Of a stretch of 64,000 nucleotides of DNA, positions 10,102-18,888 are shown piece after piece. The first letter of the stretch is position 1. Every line of letters starts with the position of its first letter. Position numbers and translations under genes: made by a program. This stretch comes from Photobacterium salinisoli (GTDB lineage Bacteria > Pseudomonadota > Gammaproteobacteria > Enterobacterales > Vibrionaceae). The stretch lies in NCBI RefSeq assembly GCF_003614885.1, contig NZ_QZMS01000011.1, forward strand, positions 186,001-250,000, given 5' to 3'. Below the pieces are notes generated by a model that saw nothing but the letters and a program-made list of their open reading frames with translations, did not search any database and was not told the origin of the DNA.

Positions 10102-10125
10102 CTTATTCTGAACCTCCAGAATAAG
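10102..10125 (-). promoter_or_regulatory. Inverted repeat abutting the hydrolase ribosome-binding site
   Basis: Perfect nine-base arms CTTATTCTG and CAGAATAAG around a six-base spacer. On the transcribed strand the 3' arm runs into AAGGAG, the ribosome-binding site of the hydrolase. It could be an operator or a translation-limiting hairpin. Confidence 0.5.
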
Positions 10126-10142
10126 AAGATCGGAGAATGATG

Positions 10143-10172
10143 CGTCCGGATACGGGAATCAGACGTCCGAAT
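10143..10172 (-). promoter_or_regulatory. Direct repeats CGTCCGRAT spaced 21 bases, probable AraC-type sites
   Basis: CGTCCGGAT (10143-10151) and CGTCCGAAT (10164-10172) start exactly 21 bases apart, two helical turns, as is typical for AraC-family half-sites. They lie between the AraC-type gene and the hydrolase it precedes. Confidence 0.5.
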
Positions 10173-10175
10173 CGG

Positions 10176-11210
10176 CTAATTCGCACCTTGAAGCCGAGTC
10201 CTGTACTGCGATGGCGTACATTGCTGATATTTTTTAAATGCCGCGTTAAATGTGGATTTTGAGTTAAAGCCCGATTCAAAAGCCAGTTCCAGCAACGCGC
10301 TCGAAGGGCGTTTCTCCATCAGCGCACAAACATGTGTGATACGTCGCTGGTTGACCAGATCATAAAACTTGATACCCATTGCCTGATTCAACACCTGTGT
10401 CAGCAAATAAGGTTTAACACCCATTTCCCCGGCCAGTGACGACAGGCTTATCTCCGGTTTCAGGTAATATTGTTTATCATCCATCAGCATCAGAACCGTC
10501 TGACTCAGAGCCATCATTATATCGTCAGTCTGGGTGTCCACTGCCTCGTCAGGCAATTCAACCATCACTTCAAAATTCATCAGCGTCGGTTGAATCAGCA
10601 GGCAACAGGTCATAACAAACAGAAGCAAAGACACCGTCAGATACGGTAAAGGGAAATGCGTCTCCAAGATAGCCTGTGGTATCACCATGACCATGGCCAA
10701 GATCAGACTGGCGCATATCCCCCACAACACCAGCAAATTCGCGTTTGATAACTTAGCCTGAAACAGTGCCTGCCGTGACTGATAGCGCCACACGAGCCGA
10801 ATACTTGCCAGGCAATAGCCCAGATATAACACAATCAGCAAAATCCCAGACAGCTGGTGCCTCGCCGAGATCACTGTCTCCCCTGGCGCGACAAGCAAGT
10901 CCGCACATAACAAGCTCAGTGCTGCTAGCGGTAACAAATGAACTGTATCCCGGCGAGTCAGTGATCTTTGGGTTAAACACAAACGTATAAAAAGGAAAAA
11001 CAGCACCGGATAAATCAGCGGCCACATCATATTTATGCGGGATGTCAACCAGGTCTGATGCCAGGCAAGGTTGAGCGAAAGATCCAGTGCAAAACAAACA
11101 TGGATGCCCGCCAGCAACCAAAACACATGCTGCTCTTTGCTTTTCATTGCTAAATAAACGCCTAGCACAATACTCTGAATCATACCCGCCAGCAGAATCG
11201 ACGCTACCAT
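10176..11210 (-). CDS. AraC-family regulator with membrane-spanning N-terminal half
   Basis: 344 residues. The first about 210 contain six or seven hydrophobic segments (SILLAGMIQSIVLGVYLAM, MWPLIYPVLFFLFIRLCL, LLLFVMTCCLLI), and the C-terminal about 100 form an AraC/XylS double helix-turn-helix ending in FESGFNSKSTFNAAFKKYQQCTPSQYR. Regulators of this build are membrane-bound and presumably sense an envelope signal. The neighbouring lipoprotein hydrolase and the direct repeats in front of it make that gene the likely target. The ATG at 11210 lacks a strong ribosome-binding site in view. Confidence 0.85.
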   Translation of the reverse strand: MVASILLAGMIQSIVLGVYLAMKSKEQHVFWLLAGIHVCFALDLSLNLAWHQTWLTSRINMMWPLIYPVLFFLFIRLCLTQRSLTRRDTVHLLPLAALSLLCADLLVAPGETVISARHQLSGILLIVLYLGYCLASIRLVWRYQSRQALFQAKLSNANLLVLWGICASLILAMVMVIPQAILETHFPLPYLTVSLLLFVMTCCLLIQPTLMNFEVMVELPDEAVDTQTDDIMMALSQTVLMLMDDKQYYLKPEISLSSLAGEMGVKPYLLTQVLNQAMGIKFYDLVNQRRITHVCALMEKRPSSALLELAFESGFNSKSTFNAAFKKYQQCTPSQYRTRLQGAN

Positions 11211-11676
11211 GACACTCTCACTTCACTTTTATCCGGTCTCTATATAATTTTGAATAGAATTATCAATAACCTACACGTATAAAATCAGCAGTAGAACATA
11301 TGCCGATAAATAATGGTAATCACTCTGTCAACCCACTTTTACATTGGCTTTATTAACGTTGATTTATTGCATGACACTGCAAGCTGTTAATCCAGAGATA
11401 AATAACCCCAACATTAACACAGAGCGAAACCATTAGTTTCAGAGGCGCAATCCACCAGTAAACTTTGTTAATCTTCCATGTAATTCGATCATGATCACAC
11501 AGTTGCATATATAAGTACCACAGTGATTCCATTTCAGCGCTGAATGGGCAACTACCCCTGCCGAGTATACAGATTGATGAACCATATAAATCTTATTTCT
11601 TGGTTATTACATCTATCTTATTACTACAAACAAAAACAATCGTATCAATAAATAGGTGTTACAACAGAGTATCGTT
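11211..11676. other. AT-rich intergenic region with short palindromes
   Basis: 466 bases between divergent genes. No supported gene. It holds TTCAGCGCTGAA (11533-11544) and a CRP-like half-palindrome near 11488 (TGTGATCATGATCGAA on the minus strand). These may be promoter elements for the decayed cluster to the right. Confidence 0.4.
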
Positions 11677-12165
11677 ATGTCAGCTCTCATTTTGTCCAGT
11701 AAAAAGTTTATATTGTCAATTCAGCGCCGCATCCGGGAAACATATTTTCAGGGAGACAGCATCTTAATCACAGAACAGTTATCTGCAGAAAACAGAAGCG
11801 AACTAACATCTCAATTTGGTGTAATCATCGAATTGGATCACTATTTTTCCCACCCAGCGACTGAGCTTTTACAGCGATTAACCGATAATGGGGTGCTGCC
11901 TGCTATTGAAACTGTCATCGCCTTTTCCGAAGGAGACATACTTAGAGCAGCGCACATCCGCGAAATTCTCGATATTCCCGGACAGCGTTTTGACCAAGCC
12001 ATACTGTTCAGAGATAAAATCCTGATGAAACAACACGCCGCCCGTTATGGCGTGGTCACCGCAATGCCGCAGGAAGAGATTTTCCGCGACATTGCGCAAT
12101 GGGCTGCCAGCGAATTCATCTGGTCTACAGAGACTGAGGAGCTGACATCATGCATGCAGAATTAA
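11677..12165 (+). pseudogene. Truncated ATP-grasp enzyme (lacks most of the ATP-binding domain)
   Basis: 162 residues with the pre-ATP-grasp and linker signatures of carboxylate-amine ligases: ETVIAFSEGDILRAAHIRE, then ILDIPGQ and LFRDKILMKQHAARYGV. Intact relatives are about 400 residues and continue with an ATP-grasp fold, including an acidic metal-binding stretch; here the reading ends about 35 residues later without it. The simplest explanation is an internal in-frame deletion, since the stop still overlaps the MFS start by 16 bases as in a compact operon. It may retain no ligase activity. Start at 11677; the ribosome-binding site is weak. Confidence 0.65.
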
Positions 12166-13361
12166 TTGCGGTGGCAAGAAATCCGAAGTACCGCCATTTC
12201 TGGCTGGCGAACATCATGAGTAACAGCGCAATTTGGATTCAGAATACAACGTCTTCAATCGCTTTAACGCATTTGTCGACCTCCCCTGCTGTCAACTCGC
12301 TGGTACAGGTCGCTGCAACCTTACCCTTCCTGTTGTTTGGCATTCTGGCGGGTCAGGTTGGCGACAGATTCAGCAAGCCTCTGGTTCTGACTGTTGCTCA
12401 GCTCAGTCTTGGCCTGGTTTCGTTAACACTTGCAGCCGCTACCTGGCAAGGGCTGCTTTCCCCGGCATTGCTGGTTGGGATTACAGCTGCATTCTCTGTC
12501 GCAACCGTCTTCCGCATGCCCGTTGCACAGGCAGGCATTGCGCTGACCGTGCCCGGCGACCAGGTCAAACATGCGGCTGTCCTCAACAATCTGGGTTTCA
12601 ATATTGCCCGTGCTGTCGGCCCTGCCGTTGCAGGAACACTGCTGCTTGTACTGGCTTACCATCAGGTTTACTTAGTCACGGCGGCTATGCTGCTTGCCGT
12701 TTCAGCCTATTTTTTCCGGGGATTTTACAACGAACGGACGACCAGTACCGACCAGCCCGCTTTTGTATCCATTCGTAATGCGTGGCAACAAATATCTGCC
12801 TCCGGGCTGTTTCGCCGCTGCACATTTGATGCCTGTGTTTTGTTCTTTGCTGGCAGTGTGATCTGGTCAATGATGCCTTTTATCGCCAAGTATCACTTAA
12901 ACCAAAGCACGGCCGGACAAGGCTCCTTGATGGGAGCCACAGGTCTGGGCGCACTGTTAACGGTTATCGTATTACCGGCTGTGCTGAAATTTCGCCACAA
13001 TCACCAGGGTTACTGGTTGTGCTATAGCCTGATGATCTCGTCGATTGCCACCATATGGCTAAGCAGTAATCTGACTATCATTTTCGCTGCTCTCATGGTT
13101 TTTGGGCTGAGTTGGAGCATGGCAGTCACCTTGCTCAATGGTGAGATTCAATCCTCTTTTCCACGGCAAATCCTCTCGCGTGTTATCGCGATATACCTGA
13201 TTGTCATGTATTTGGCTCAGGCAACCGGTTCATTCTGGGCAGGCCTTATCAGTCAGTTCTTCGAGACAGATTCGGCCTTGCTTTTCTCGGTGGCTGTTTT
13301 AGTGCTGGGGCTGGGGCTACGAAGCTTACTTTTTACTTCCACTGATGCATGTGAGGAATAG
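12150..13361 (+). CDS. MFS transporter, enterobactin-exporter (MFS_3) type
   Basis: 403 residues, about twelve transmembrane helices, apparently intact. It has the MFS loop motif between helices 2 and 3 (GQVGDRFSKPLV) and the MFS_3 features VATVFRMPVAQAGIALTVP and NNLGFNIARAVGPAVAG, as in EntS-like exporters. It is flanked by a truncated ATP-grasp gene (overlapping by 16 bases) and a broken FAD/NAD(P)-binding gene starting two bases after its stop, so it probably once exported a small peptide-like or siderophore-like product. Confidence 0.88.
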   Translation: MHAELIAVARNPKYRHFWLANIMSNSAIWIQNTTSSIALTHLSTSPAVNSLVQVAATLPFLLFGILAGQVGDRFSKPLVLTVAQLSLGLVSLTLAAATWQGLLSPALLVGITAAFSVATVFRMPVAQAGIALTVPGDQVKHAAVLNNLGFNIARAVGPAVAGTLLLVLAYHQVYLVTAAMLLAVSAYFFRGFYNERTTSTDQPAFVSIRNAWQQISASGLFRRCTFDACVLFFAGSVIWSMMPFIAKYHLNQSTAGQGSLMGATGLGALLTVIVLPAVLKFRHNHQGYWLCYSLMISSIATIWLSSNLTIIFAALMVFGLSWSMAVTLLNGEIQSSFPRQILSRVIAIYLIVMYLAQATGSFWAGLISQFFETDSALLFSVAVLVLGLGLRSLLFTSTDACEE

Positions 13362-13362
13362 A

Positions 13363-14161
13363 ATGATGAAACGAATCACCTTAACTCTTGTAGGCGGCGG
13401 AGCGTCATCACTGGCCTTTCTTGATGCTTTTACTCGTCACTGGAACTGTCAGCCCAATCAGGATGTTGTGATTTTTGTCGTTGAGAAAAAAAGTGTCTGG
13501 GGTGTAGGTAATGCTTACTGATTTAGCTCAGTTATTCCAGCAAGAACTCAACCACTACCGAAAACATAATGAAGACACTCTGGAATCGCTGCAGTTCCCT
13601 ACACCACCCGTGACCAATTTTCACCACTTTCTCAGCACAGAAATTGAACTCGCCAACGGGCCCAGAGGCTGGCAAGCGATTCTTTACAGCGCAAATGCTG
13701 CTTTAGATATTATCTGGCGCAAGCTGATCGAGGAAGATAAACAGCGTTTCTTCACTGATAGCTGGTCTAATGCCATGGCACTACGGGTATCTATTTCGAA
13801 AGAGAATGCAGTAAAATTATTGAACGCTGTCAAGTCCGGGCAATTAAGCTATCAGGTTGGTGTCAAAACGGTACCAATGAAATTCCCATTATCGACGGCA
13901 CCTCCTATGCCGAAAATAATGTCGAGTATGTCGAATGTTTACACGAAAATATTGCTATGGGTGCGGCAAACCTATTACTGGCCAACCGACGAGGGGCAGC
14001 CTGCGTTACGCGGCCTGGCATGGGTGGAAGGTGCACTTCAGACCGCCCAGCTCATGCTGGCGAAGCTTGAGGCCCAACTGAAGCGTAAGGGAATGAATCA
14101 CAGGCCAGGTATAATCTGGCCTGTGATGCGAATGACTGACAAAGCAGAGCCTTCTTTTTAG
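13363..14161 (+). pseudogene. Broken FAD/NAD(P)-binding protein (YdhS-like)
   Basis: Starting at 13363 (ribosome site GAGGAATAGA) the frame gives a dinucleotide-binding N-terminus (TLVGGGASSLAFLDAF, then WGVGNAY) and stops at 13519-13521. A second frame from 13511 continues with the family's central region: IIWRKLIEEDKQRFFTD, then ALRVSISKENAVKLL and SGQLSYQVG. About 150-200 residues normally lie between WGVGNAY and this part, so a deletion plus frameshift is implied. Past about 13860 the first frame again looks coding for a stretch, suggesting a further frameshift. Intact relatives are about 480-600 residues. It ends beside a 12-pair hairpin (14097-14127) without a T run. Confidence 0.65.
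14097..14127. repeat. Twelve-pair perfect hairpin
   Basis: ATCACAGGCCAG and CTGGCCTGTGAT around GTATAAT. There is no T run on either side. It lies inside the end of the broken FAD/NAD(P) gene, between two convergent gene remnants, as an old bidirectional terminator might. Confidence 0.5.
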
Positions 14162-14331
14162 AGAAGAACCGTCCCGTCCAAAAATTTGAGCTCACCTGCA
14201 TATTCCATTCTCTGCTCCGGCCATTTTGAAGTCACAATATCAAACACTTTGCTTTCACTGGATAGTGGCTCCACTGGCGAGTAAACTGCAATACATTGAT
14301 TATGGAAAACACTGAACCGGAGCGTTAAAAA
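14158..14331 (-). pseudogene. Possible C-terminal remnant of an unidentified gene
   Basis: An open minus-strand frame of 57 codons without a start codon, with protein-like composition (KVFDIVTSKWPEQRMEYAGE, ending LDGTVLL). It ends in TAA and is cut off at the cobT start. It could be the stranded tail of a gene lost when this junction formed. The family is not recognised, and chance openness cannot be excluded. Confidence 0.3.
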
Positions 14332-14333
14332 TC

Positions 14334-15371
14334 ATGTTAGACACTCGCCACGCAGCAGTTATTCAGGAACGCATAGATAACAAAACCAAGCCTCTGGGCG
14401 CGTTGGGGCAACTCGAAACTACAGCCCACCAGCTTGCTTTATTACAAAGTCAGGGACAGAAAGAAGCGGTTTCTCAAATTTCCTTAACTCAGCCCACCAT
14501 GCTGCTGTTTGCCGGCGATCACGGCATTGCCAAAGAAGGCGTCAGTATTGCCCCCAGTGAAGTGACCCAGCAAATGGTGCTCAATTTCCTTGCCGGCGGT
14601 GCGGCTATCAATCAGTTCTGCCGCATTAACAACATTGACCTGAAAGTCATTGATTGCGGCATATTGCTACCGGTTGAAACCGATCATCCTGATTTCATTG
14701 TCCAGCGTCTGGGTGCCGGAACCCATAACCTCGCCCAGAAAGCTGCCATGAGTCAGCAGCAGGTTGCCGAGGGGCTGGAATTGGGCAGTTCAATTGCAAA
14801 ACAGACCATCGACGCTGGCTGTAATCTGCTGATGTTCGGAGAAATGGGCATTGCCAATACCAGCAGTTCTTCCGCCTTGCTGTCGGCGCTGAGTATGACA
14901 GACGCGGCCTATTGCGTCGGTAAAGGTACAGGGATCAATGATGCTCAACTGAGCAACAAGATCAGTCTGATTCGTCAGGGTGTGGCCAGATACAATGAAA
15001 ACGGAAAACCTGATGCATTGCGAGCGCTCGCTGAGCTGGGTGGGTTTGAAATTGTTCAGATGGTCGGCGCGTTTCTGGCTGCCAGTGACCAACGCGTGCC
15101 TGTTCTGGTGGATGGCTTTATCGTTTCGATCGCCGCTTATATTGCTACATTACTCAAGCCCGAAGCGCGGGATGTGATGATTTTTGCGCACCGTTCTGAA
15201 GAACAGGGACATCAAAAGGTATTAGCCCTGCTCGAAGCCCAACCTATGCTGGATTTAGGCTTGCGGCTGGGTGAAGGCACAGGTGCCGCACTGGCCTATC
15301 CCCTGCTTCGCGCCAGCGCAGAATTTTACAATCACATGGCCAGCTTCGCCGATGCCGGAGTCACGGTGTAA
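14334..15371 (+). CDS. cobT: Nicotinate-nucleotide--dimethylbenzimidazole phosphoribosyltransferase
   Basis: 345 residues. CobT makes alpha-ribazole phosphate from nicotinate mononucleotide and dimethylbenzimidazole for the lower ligand of cobalamin. Conserved blocks: [64 protein letters not shown] and [17 protein letters not shown], which contains the catalytic glutamate. The start follows GGAG nine bases upstream. First gene of a four-gene run whose members abut or overlap. I see no cobalamin riboswitch in the short upstream region. Confidence 0.96.
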   Translation: MLDTRHAAVIQERIDNKTKPLGALGQLETTAHQLALLQSQGQKEAVSQISLTQPTMLLFAGDHGIAKEGVSIAPSEVTQQMVLNFLAGGAAINQFCRINNIDLKVIDCGILLPVETDHPDFIVQRLGAGTHNLAQKAAMSQQQVAEGLELGSSIAKQTIDAGCNLLMFGEMGIANTSSSSALLSALSMTDAAYCVGKGTGINDAQLSNKISLIRQGVARYNENGKPDALRALAELGGFEIVQMVGAFLAASDQRVPVLVDGFIVSIAAYIATLLKPEARDVMIFAHRSEEQGHQKVLALLEAQPMLDLGLRLGEGTGAALAYPLLRASAEFYNHMASFADAGVTV

Positions 15372-16151
15372 ATGTTCAACCTTCGTTATCAGTACCAGTT
15401 ATTCTGTCTGGCGGTGTCGTTTTTCAGTCGCCTGCCCATTCCTGCATCTACGCCCTATTCCGACGAACGTATGAATCGGGCCGGGCGATACTTTGCACTG
15501 GTTGGGCTGGTACTGGGGGCCTTGTGTGCCATTATTTACAGTCTGTCAGCAGCCTGGTTACCACCACAGTTAGCCGTCTTTATCACTATGGTGTTCAGCC
15601 TGCTGCTGACGGGGGCTTTTCATGAGGATGGTCTGACCGACATGGCTGACGGCATTGGCGGGGGCATGACGACAGAGCGCCGTCTGGTTATTATGAAAGA
15701 CAGTCGGATCGGCACTTACGGTGCCGCCACCCTGATCATGGCCTTGCTGGGTAAATTTATCATGCTCAGCTATCTGGCAATGCACACTGAACTGACCGCT
15801 GTCCTGATTGTCGCCTACACACTCAGCCGAACCGTGGCAGCCTCACTGATTTTCGACATGCACTATGTCAGCGACACAAATACGAGCAAAAGCAAACCTC
15901 TGGCCAGTGCCCAGACTTTGCCTGAGTTACTCTTTTTAGTGGCGACCGGTGTTCTCGTCTGTCTGGCACTGACACCTGAACTGACACTGTTGCTGATAGT
16001 AGCGGCGGTTGTGTTTCGGGCGGGTTTCAAAACCTGGCTGAATGCACGGCTTGGTGGTTTTACAGGAGACTGTCTTGGTGCTGCCCAGCAGCTCATGGAA
16101 CTGTTGATTTACCTGATCCTTATCGCCTCAGTTTACAACCAATGGGGATAA
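15372..16151 (+). CDS. cobS: Adenosylcobinamide-GDP ribazoletransferase (cobalamin synthase)
   Basis: 259 residues, an integral membrane protein with about six hydrophobic segments. It joins adenosylcobinamide-GDP to alpha-ribazole (phosphate). The family motif [18 protein letters not shown] followed by [11 protein letters not shown] is fully present; its acidic residues bind magnesium. The ATG directly follows the cobT stop, so translation is probably coupled. Confidence 0.96.
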   Translation: MFNLRYQYQLFCLAVSFFSRLPIPASTPYSDERMNRAGRYFALVGLVLGALCAIIYSLSAAWLPPQLAVFITMVFSLLLTGAFHEDGLTDMADGIGGGMTTERRLVIMKDSRIGTYGAATLIMALLGKFIMLSYLAMHTELTAVLIVAYTLSRTVAASLIFDMHYVSDTNTSKSKPLASAQTLPELLFLVATGVLVCLALTPELTLLLIVAAVVFRAGFKTWLNARLGGFTGDCLGAAQQLMELLIYLILIASVYNQWG

Positions 16152-16152
16152 A

Positions 16153-16707
16153 ATGACGATTCAAGCGACAATGAGCCTGATACTCGGCGGTGCACGATCC
16201 GGTAAATCGCGTTTTGCCGAGCAGCAGGCCAAAGGGCAAGCAACACAGGGCAAAAGACTGCATTATGTTGCCACGGCCACACCCTTTGATGATGAAATGC
16301 GCATGCGTATCAAACACCATCAAGATCAACGCGGCAATGACTGGGCCGAACATGAATGTGCAATGGAATTGGCAAACCTGCTGACTCAGTTTACCGCAGA
16401 CGATGTGGTGTTGATTGAATGTTTAACCCTCTGGCTGAATAACATTATTTTTTCACTGGGAGAGGCATGCAGCAATGAAGCTCTGGAAGCACACATTACC
16501 GAGCTGGTGCAGGCGGCAAAAAACAGTCAGGCCCGGTTGATCTTTGTCTCGAACGAAGTCGGCATGGGGGTGGTACCGCTCGGTGAAGTGAGCCGCTATT
16601 TTGTCGACAACGCCGGCCGCATGAATCAGCAGTTCGCCGCCATTGCCGATGAAGTCACTCTGGTTGCAGCCGGCTTACCGCTCCAGTTAAAAGGGGTGGC
16701 CAGGTGA
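16153..16707 (+). CDS. cobU: Adenosylcobinamide kinase / cobinamide-phosphate guanylyltransferase
   Basis: 184 residues. It phosphorylates adenosylcobinamide and then adds GMP to give adenosylcobinamide-GDP. The P-loop is GGARSGKSRFAE; HYVATATPFDDEM and NEVGMGVVP are further CobU blocks, and a histidine in IKHHQDQR is the likely guanylylation site. One base separates it from cobS, and its 3' end overlaps the next start by four bases. Confidence 0.95.
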   Translation: MTIQATMSLILGGARSGKSRFAEQQAKGQATQGKRLHYVATATPFDDEMRMRIKHHQDQRGNDWAEHECAMELANLLTQFTADDVVLIECLTLWLNNIIFSLGEACSNEALEAHITELVQAAKNSQARLIFVSNEVGMGVVPLGEVSRYFVDNAGRMNQQFAAIADEVTLVAAGLPLQLKGVAR

Positions 16708-17315
16708 AAACCTTCACCGTTACATTAATCCGCCACGGCAAAGTCAATGGTGCGCCCGCTTTGTACGGCTCAACGGATATAGGCGTTTGCCCAGAGACCA
16801 ATCAGGCCATCTGTCACTTTCTCACCAACGCTGATATTAACTATACAAAGGTTATCAGCTCTCCTTTGCGTCGCTGCTTATCACTGGCTGAATTACTGGC
16901 AGGTGAACGCCCTCTGGTGTGCGAGCCAGCATTAAAAGAAATGCACTTTGGCCAGTTAGATGGCACACCGTTTGAGGCAATAACCAACGGGAGTCAAGAG
17001 TGGCAACAGCTTGAGCAATTCTGGCGCAACCCTGCCAGCTCAGGCTTACCTGATGCCGAATCACTGGAAAACTTTTGCACGCGGGTAACCGGCAGTTGGA
17101 ACAGGATAGTCAGCGAACTGCAAAACGATGTATTGATCGTGACGCACGGCGGCGTGATTCGCGCCATCATTGCGGATGTGCTTGGCCTCGACTGGAAAAA
17201 TCCCAGATGGTATTCCAATTTAACGATTCGCAACGGCAGCATGACTCAAATCCAGGTCACGGTGATAGAGAACCAGCCCTATTTTGCCGTGAAACAAATT
17301 GGCTCAATCTACTAA
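16704..17315 (+). CDS. cobC: Alpha-ribazole phosphatase-like histidine phosphatase
   Basis: 203 residues of the histidine phosphatase superfamily: the catalytic RHG motif is LIRHGKVNG near the N-terminus, with a second catalytic His in VTHGGVIRAI. In the cob operon such enzymes remove the phosphate of alpha-ribazole phosphate (CobC). ATGA overlap with cobU supports the operon and the assignment. The intrinsic terminator at 17376 ends the transcript. Confidence 0.88.
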   Translation: MKTFTVTLIRHGKVNGAPALYGSTDIGVCPETNQAICHFLTNADINYTKVISSPLRRCLSLAELLAGERPLVCEPALKEMHFGQLDGTPFEAITNGSQEWQQLEQFWRNPASSGLPDAESLENFCTRVTGSWNRIVSELQNDVLIVTHGGVIRAIIADVLGLDWKNPRWYSNLTIRNGSMTQIQVTVIENQPYFAVKQIGSIY

Positions 17316-17375
17316 CGATTTGGTCTGACTGCCGGCCCGTTCCAATCTGAAATACAGAGACTTTCGAACCGAAAA

Positions 17376-17410
17376 AACCGGAAACCCCATCGGGATTTCC
17401 GGTTCTTTTA
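17376..17410 (+). terminator. Intrinsic terminator after cobC
   Basis: AACCGGAAA-CCC and GGG-A-TTTCCGGTT form a stem of about twelve pairs with one bulged base, followed by a short T-rich tail. It separates the cob operon from the convergent toxin gene. Confidence 0.8.
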
Positions 17411-17427
17411 TACCTGGCTACTGATGA

Positions 17428-18888
17428 TTACACGCCGGTATTAGCTTTTCTGACTGAGACCTGAACATCCTTCAAGCCAGCATCTTCAAGTTGCCCCTGA
17501 ATGCTTTTTTCCATTGAGGCAGTATTTGAGTCTCCCTGAGGCAGGGCAATCTCTTCGAAATACAGCTCGCCGGTGAACTGATCTTCAGCGTAAAACTGGC
17601 CTTTGACTCGTGCTTTCTTTGGCGCCAGCACTTTACCTAACCAATAGCGGGTGTCGTAAGAACCCGCTGTCTGTGCGATCCAGTTCCAGTCCCAGGTTTT
17701 GTTCATGCCCGTAATATCACGGTGATCCCACTGAAATTCCAGACTCTTTTCATTGCCGGCGAAACGGCCAATCGCAAAGCTGGTACTAAAATCAGGCCTG
17801 TCTTCCGGGTGCCACAGCAATCCGTTGCCCGACCAGCGCATGAAACCATCAAAGCCCAGCTCATAGGATACATCCGCGTCAAAAACATAAGGATAAGAAA
17901 TATCAGCCCGGTACACGTTCAACAGCACTTTCAATGCACTATTGGCCGGCACAACCGGTCTTGCCTGAATTGTCACTCTGTTACTTTCTTCACCGCCGCT
18001 GGTGCTTCCCCATGCCTGAGTGGCACCAAAAGTCACAGATATTGATTTTTCAACGCCGCCTGTCACTTCAGGGCTCTTGAAAGTACTGGAAACCGCGATA
18101 CTTTCACTGAAGCTGTAATCATTACTTTGTGACCAACTGGTGGACGTGTTGTAACTGATATCAATGACATACTGCTGCTCAATACTGGTTTTATTGATCG
18201 CCGTAGAGGAGATCGTATTCACCAGCTGACTATTGGAATTCACAATCGAGCCGTCGATTTTAAACGAAGCCGGATCCATGGTGTATGCAAAATTTTTCGC
18301 CTTGATGGTGGTCATATCCTGACAGCGGTAACCGTCACACGGACCGTCATTACCCCGAATCATCCAGGCGTTTTCATTATTGTCCCACCAGACTTTCATG
18401 TCGTCGCCAACCTGGCTTCCTTTCGGGCCACCTACCCAGGCATAACCCATATGGTGAGCCAGGTATGCGGCAGGCTTTACAAAACCGTCTTGATCATTGA
18501 GTAATGTCCATTCAACCCGCTCTTTAGAACCTTCATCAATGGAAATAGCAGGGAAAGATAAAATGTTTGTGTCTGCGTTAAGAGGATAGCAAGCGGTATG
18601 GCTGGCTGTTCCCTGCTTAATTTCCCCCATATAACCGGGCCCCATAATGATCCAGCCATCGGCTAAAGTCACATAAGACCACTTTCCGATTTTGTTCATT
18701 ATCGAATCTCGAAAACGCAATGCTTCTGAACGCGTTACTGGCCTGAAATCGGCTTTACAGATTTCAGGACCGAGATTGTAATGAATTTCAACTTCCTCTG
18801 GATAAAACGCACTGGTTTCCAGTGCAGCAGCGGACGTTATATGACCAAAAGAAAATAAAATTAATAAAGGCGTTATTTGTTTTTTCAT
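17428..18888 (-). CDS. Aerolysin-family pore-forming toxin
   Basis: 486 residues with a signal peptide (KKQITPLLILFSFGHITSAA). Homologous to Aeromonas proaerolysin along its whole length: RPVTRSEA, DGWIIMGPGYMGEIKQGTAS, YLAHHMGYAWVGG (the His matches the oligomerisation histidine), GPCDGYRC, YRADISYPYVFDADVSYELG, GFMRWSGN and WDWNW. All four cysteines of the two aerolysin disulphides are kept. The Ser/Thr-rich stretch between about residues 255 and 310 corresponds to the membrane-inserting loop. The C-terminal activation segment differs: the KVRRAR-type protease loop is missing and the segment is shorter. Start at 18888 with GAAGGT upstream. It sits at the edge of AT-rich DNA, suggesting transfer. 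Confidence 0.93.
   Translation of the reverse strand: MKKQITPLLILFSFGHITSAAALETSAFYPEEVEIHYNLGPEICKADFRPVTRSEALRFRDSIMNKIGKWSYVTLADGWIIMGPGYMGEIKQGTASHTACYPLNADTNILSFPAISIDEGSKERVEWTLLNDQDGFVKPAAYLAHHMGYAWVGGPKGSQVGDDMKVWWDNNENAWMIRGNDGPCDGYRCQDMTTIKAKNFAYTMDPASFKIDGSIVNSNSQLVNTISSTAINKTSIEQQYVIDISYNTSTSWSQSNDYSFSESIAVSSTFKSPEVTGGVEKSISVTFGATQAWGSTSGGEESNRVTIQARPVVPANSALKVLLNVYRADISYPYVFDADVSYELGFDGFMRWSGNGLLWHPEDRPDFSTSFAIGRFAGNEKSLEFQWDHRDITGMNKTWDWNWIAQTAGSYDTRYWLGKVLAPKKARVKGQFYAEDQFTGELYFEEIALPQGDSNTASMEKSIQGQLEDAGLKDVQVSVRKANTGV

Noticed and set aside
14166..14333. Cobalamin riboswitch before cobT
   Set aside because: The gap is short and lacks the B12-box pattern (GCCACTG) and the long aptamer.
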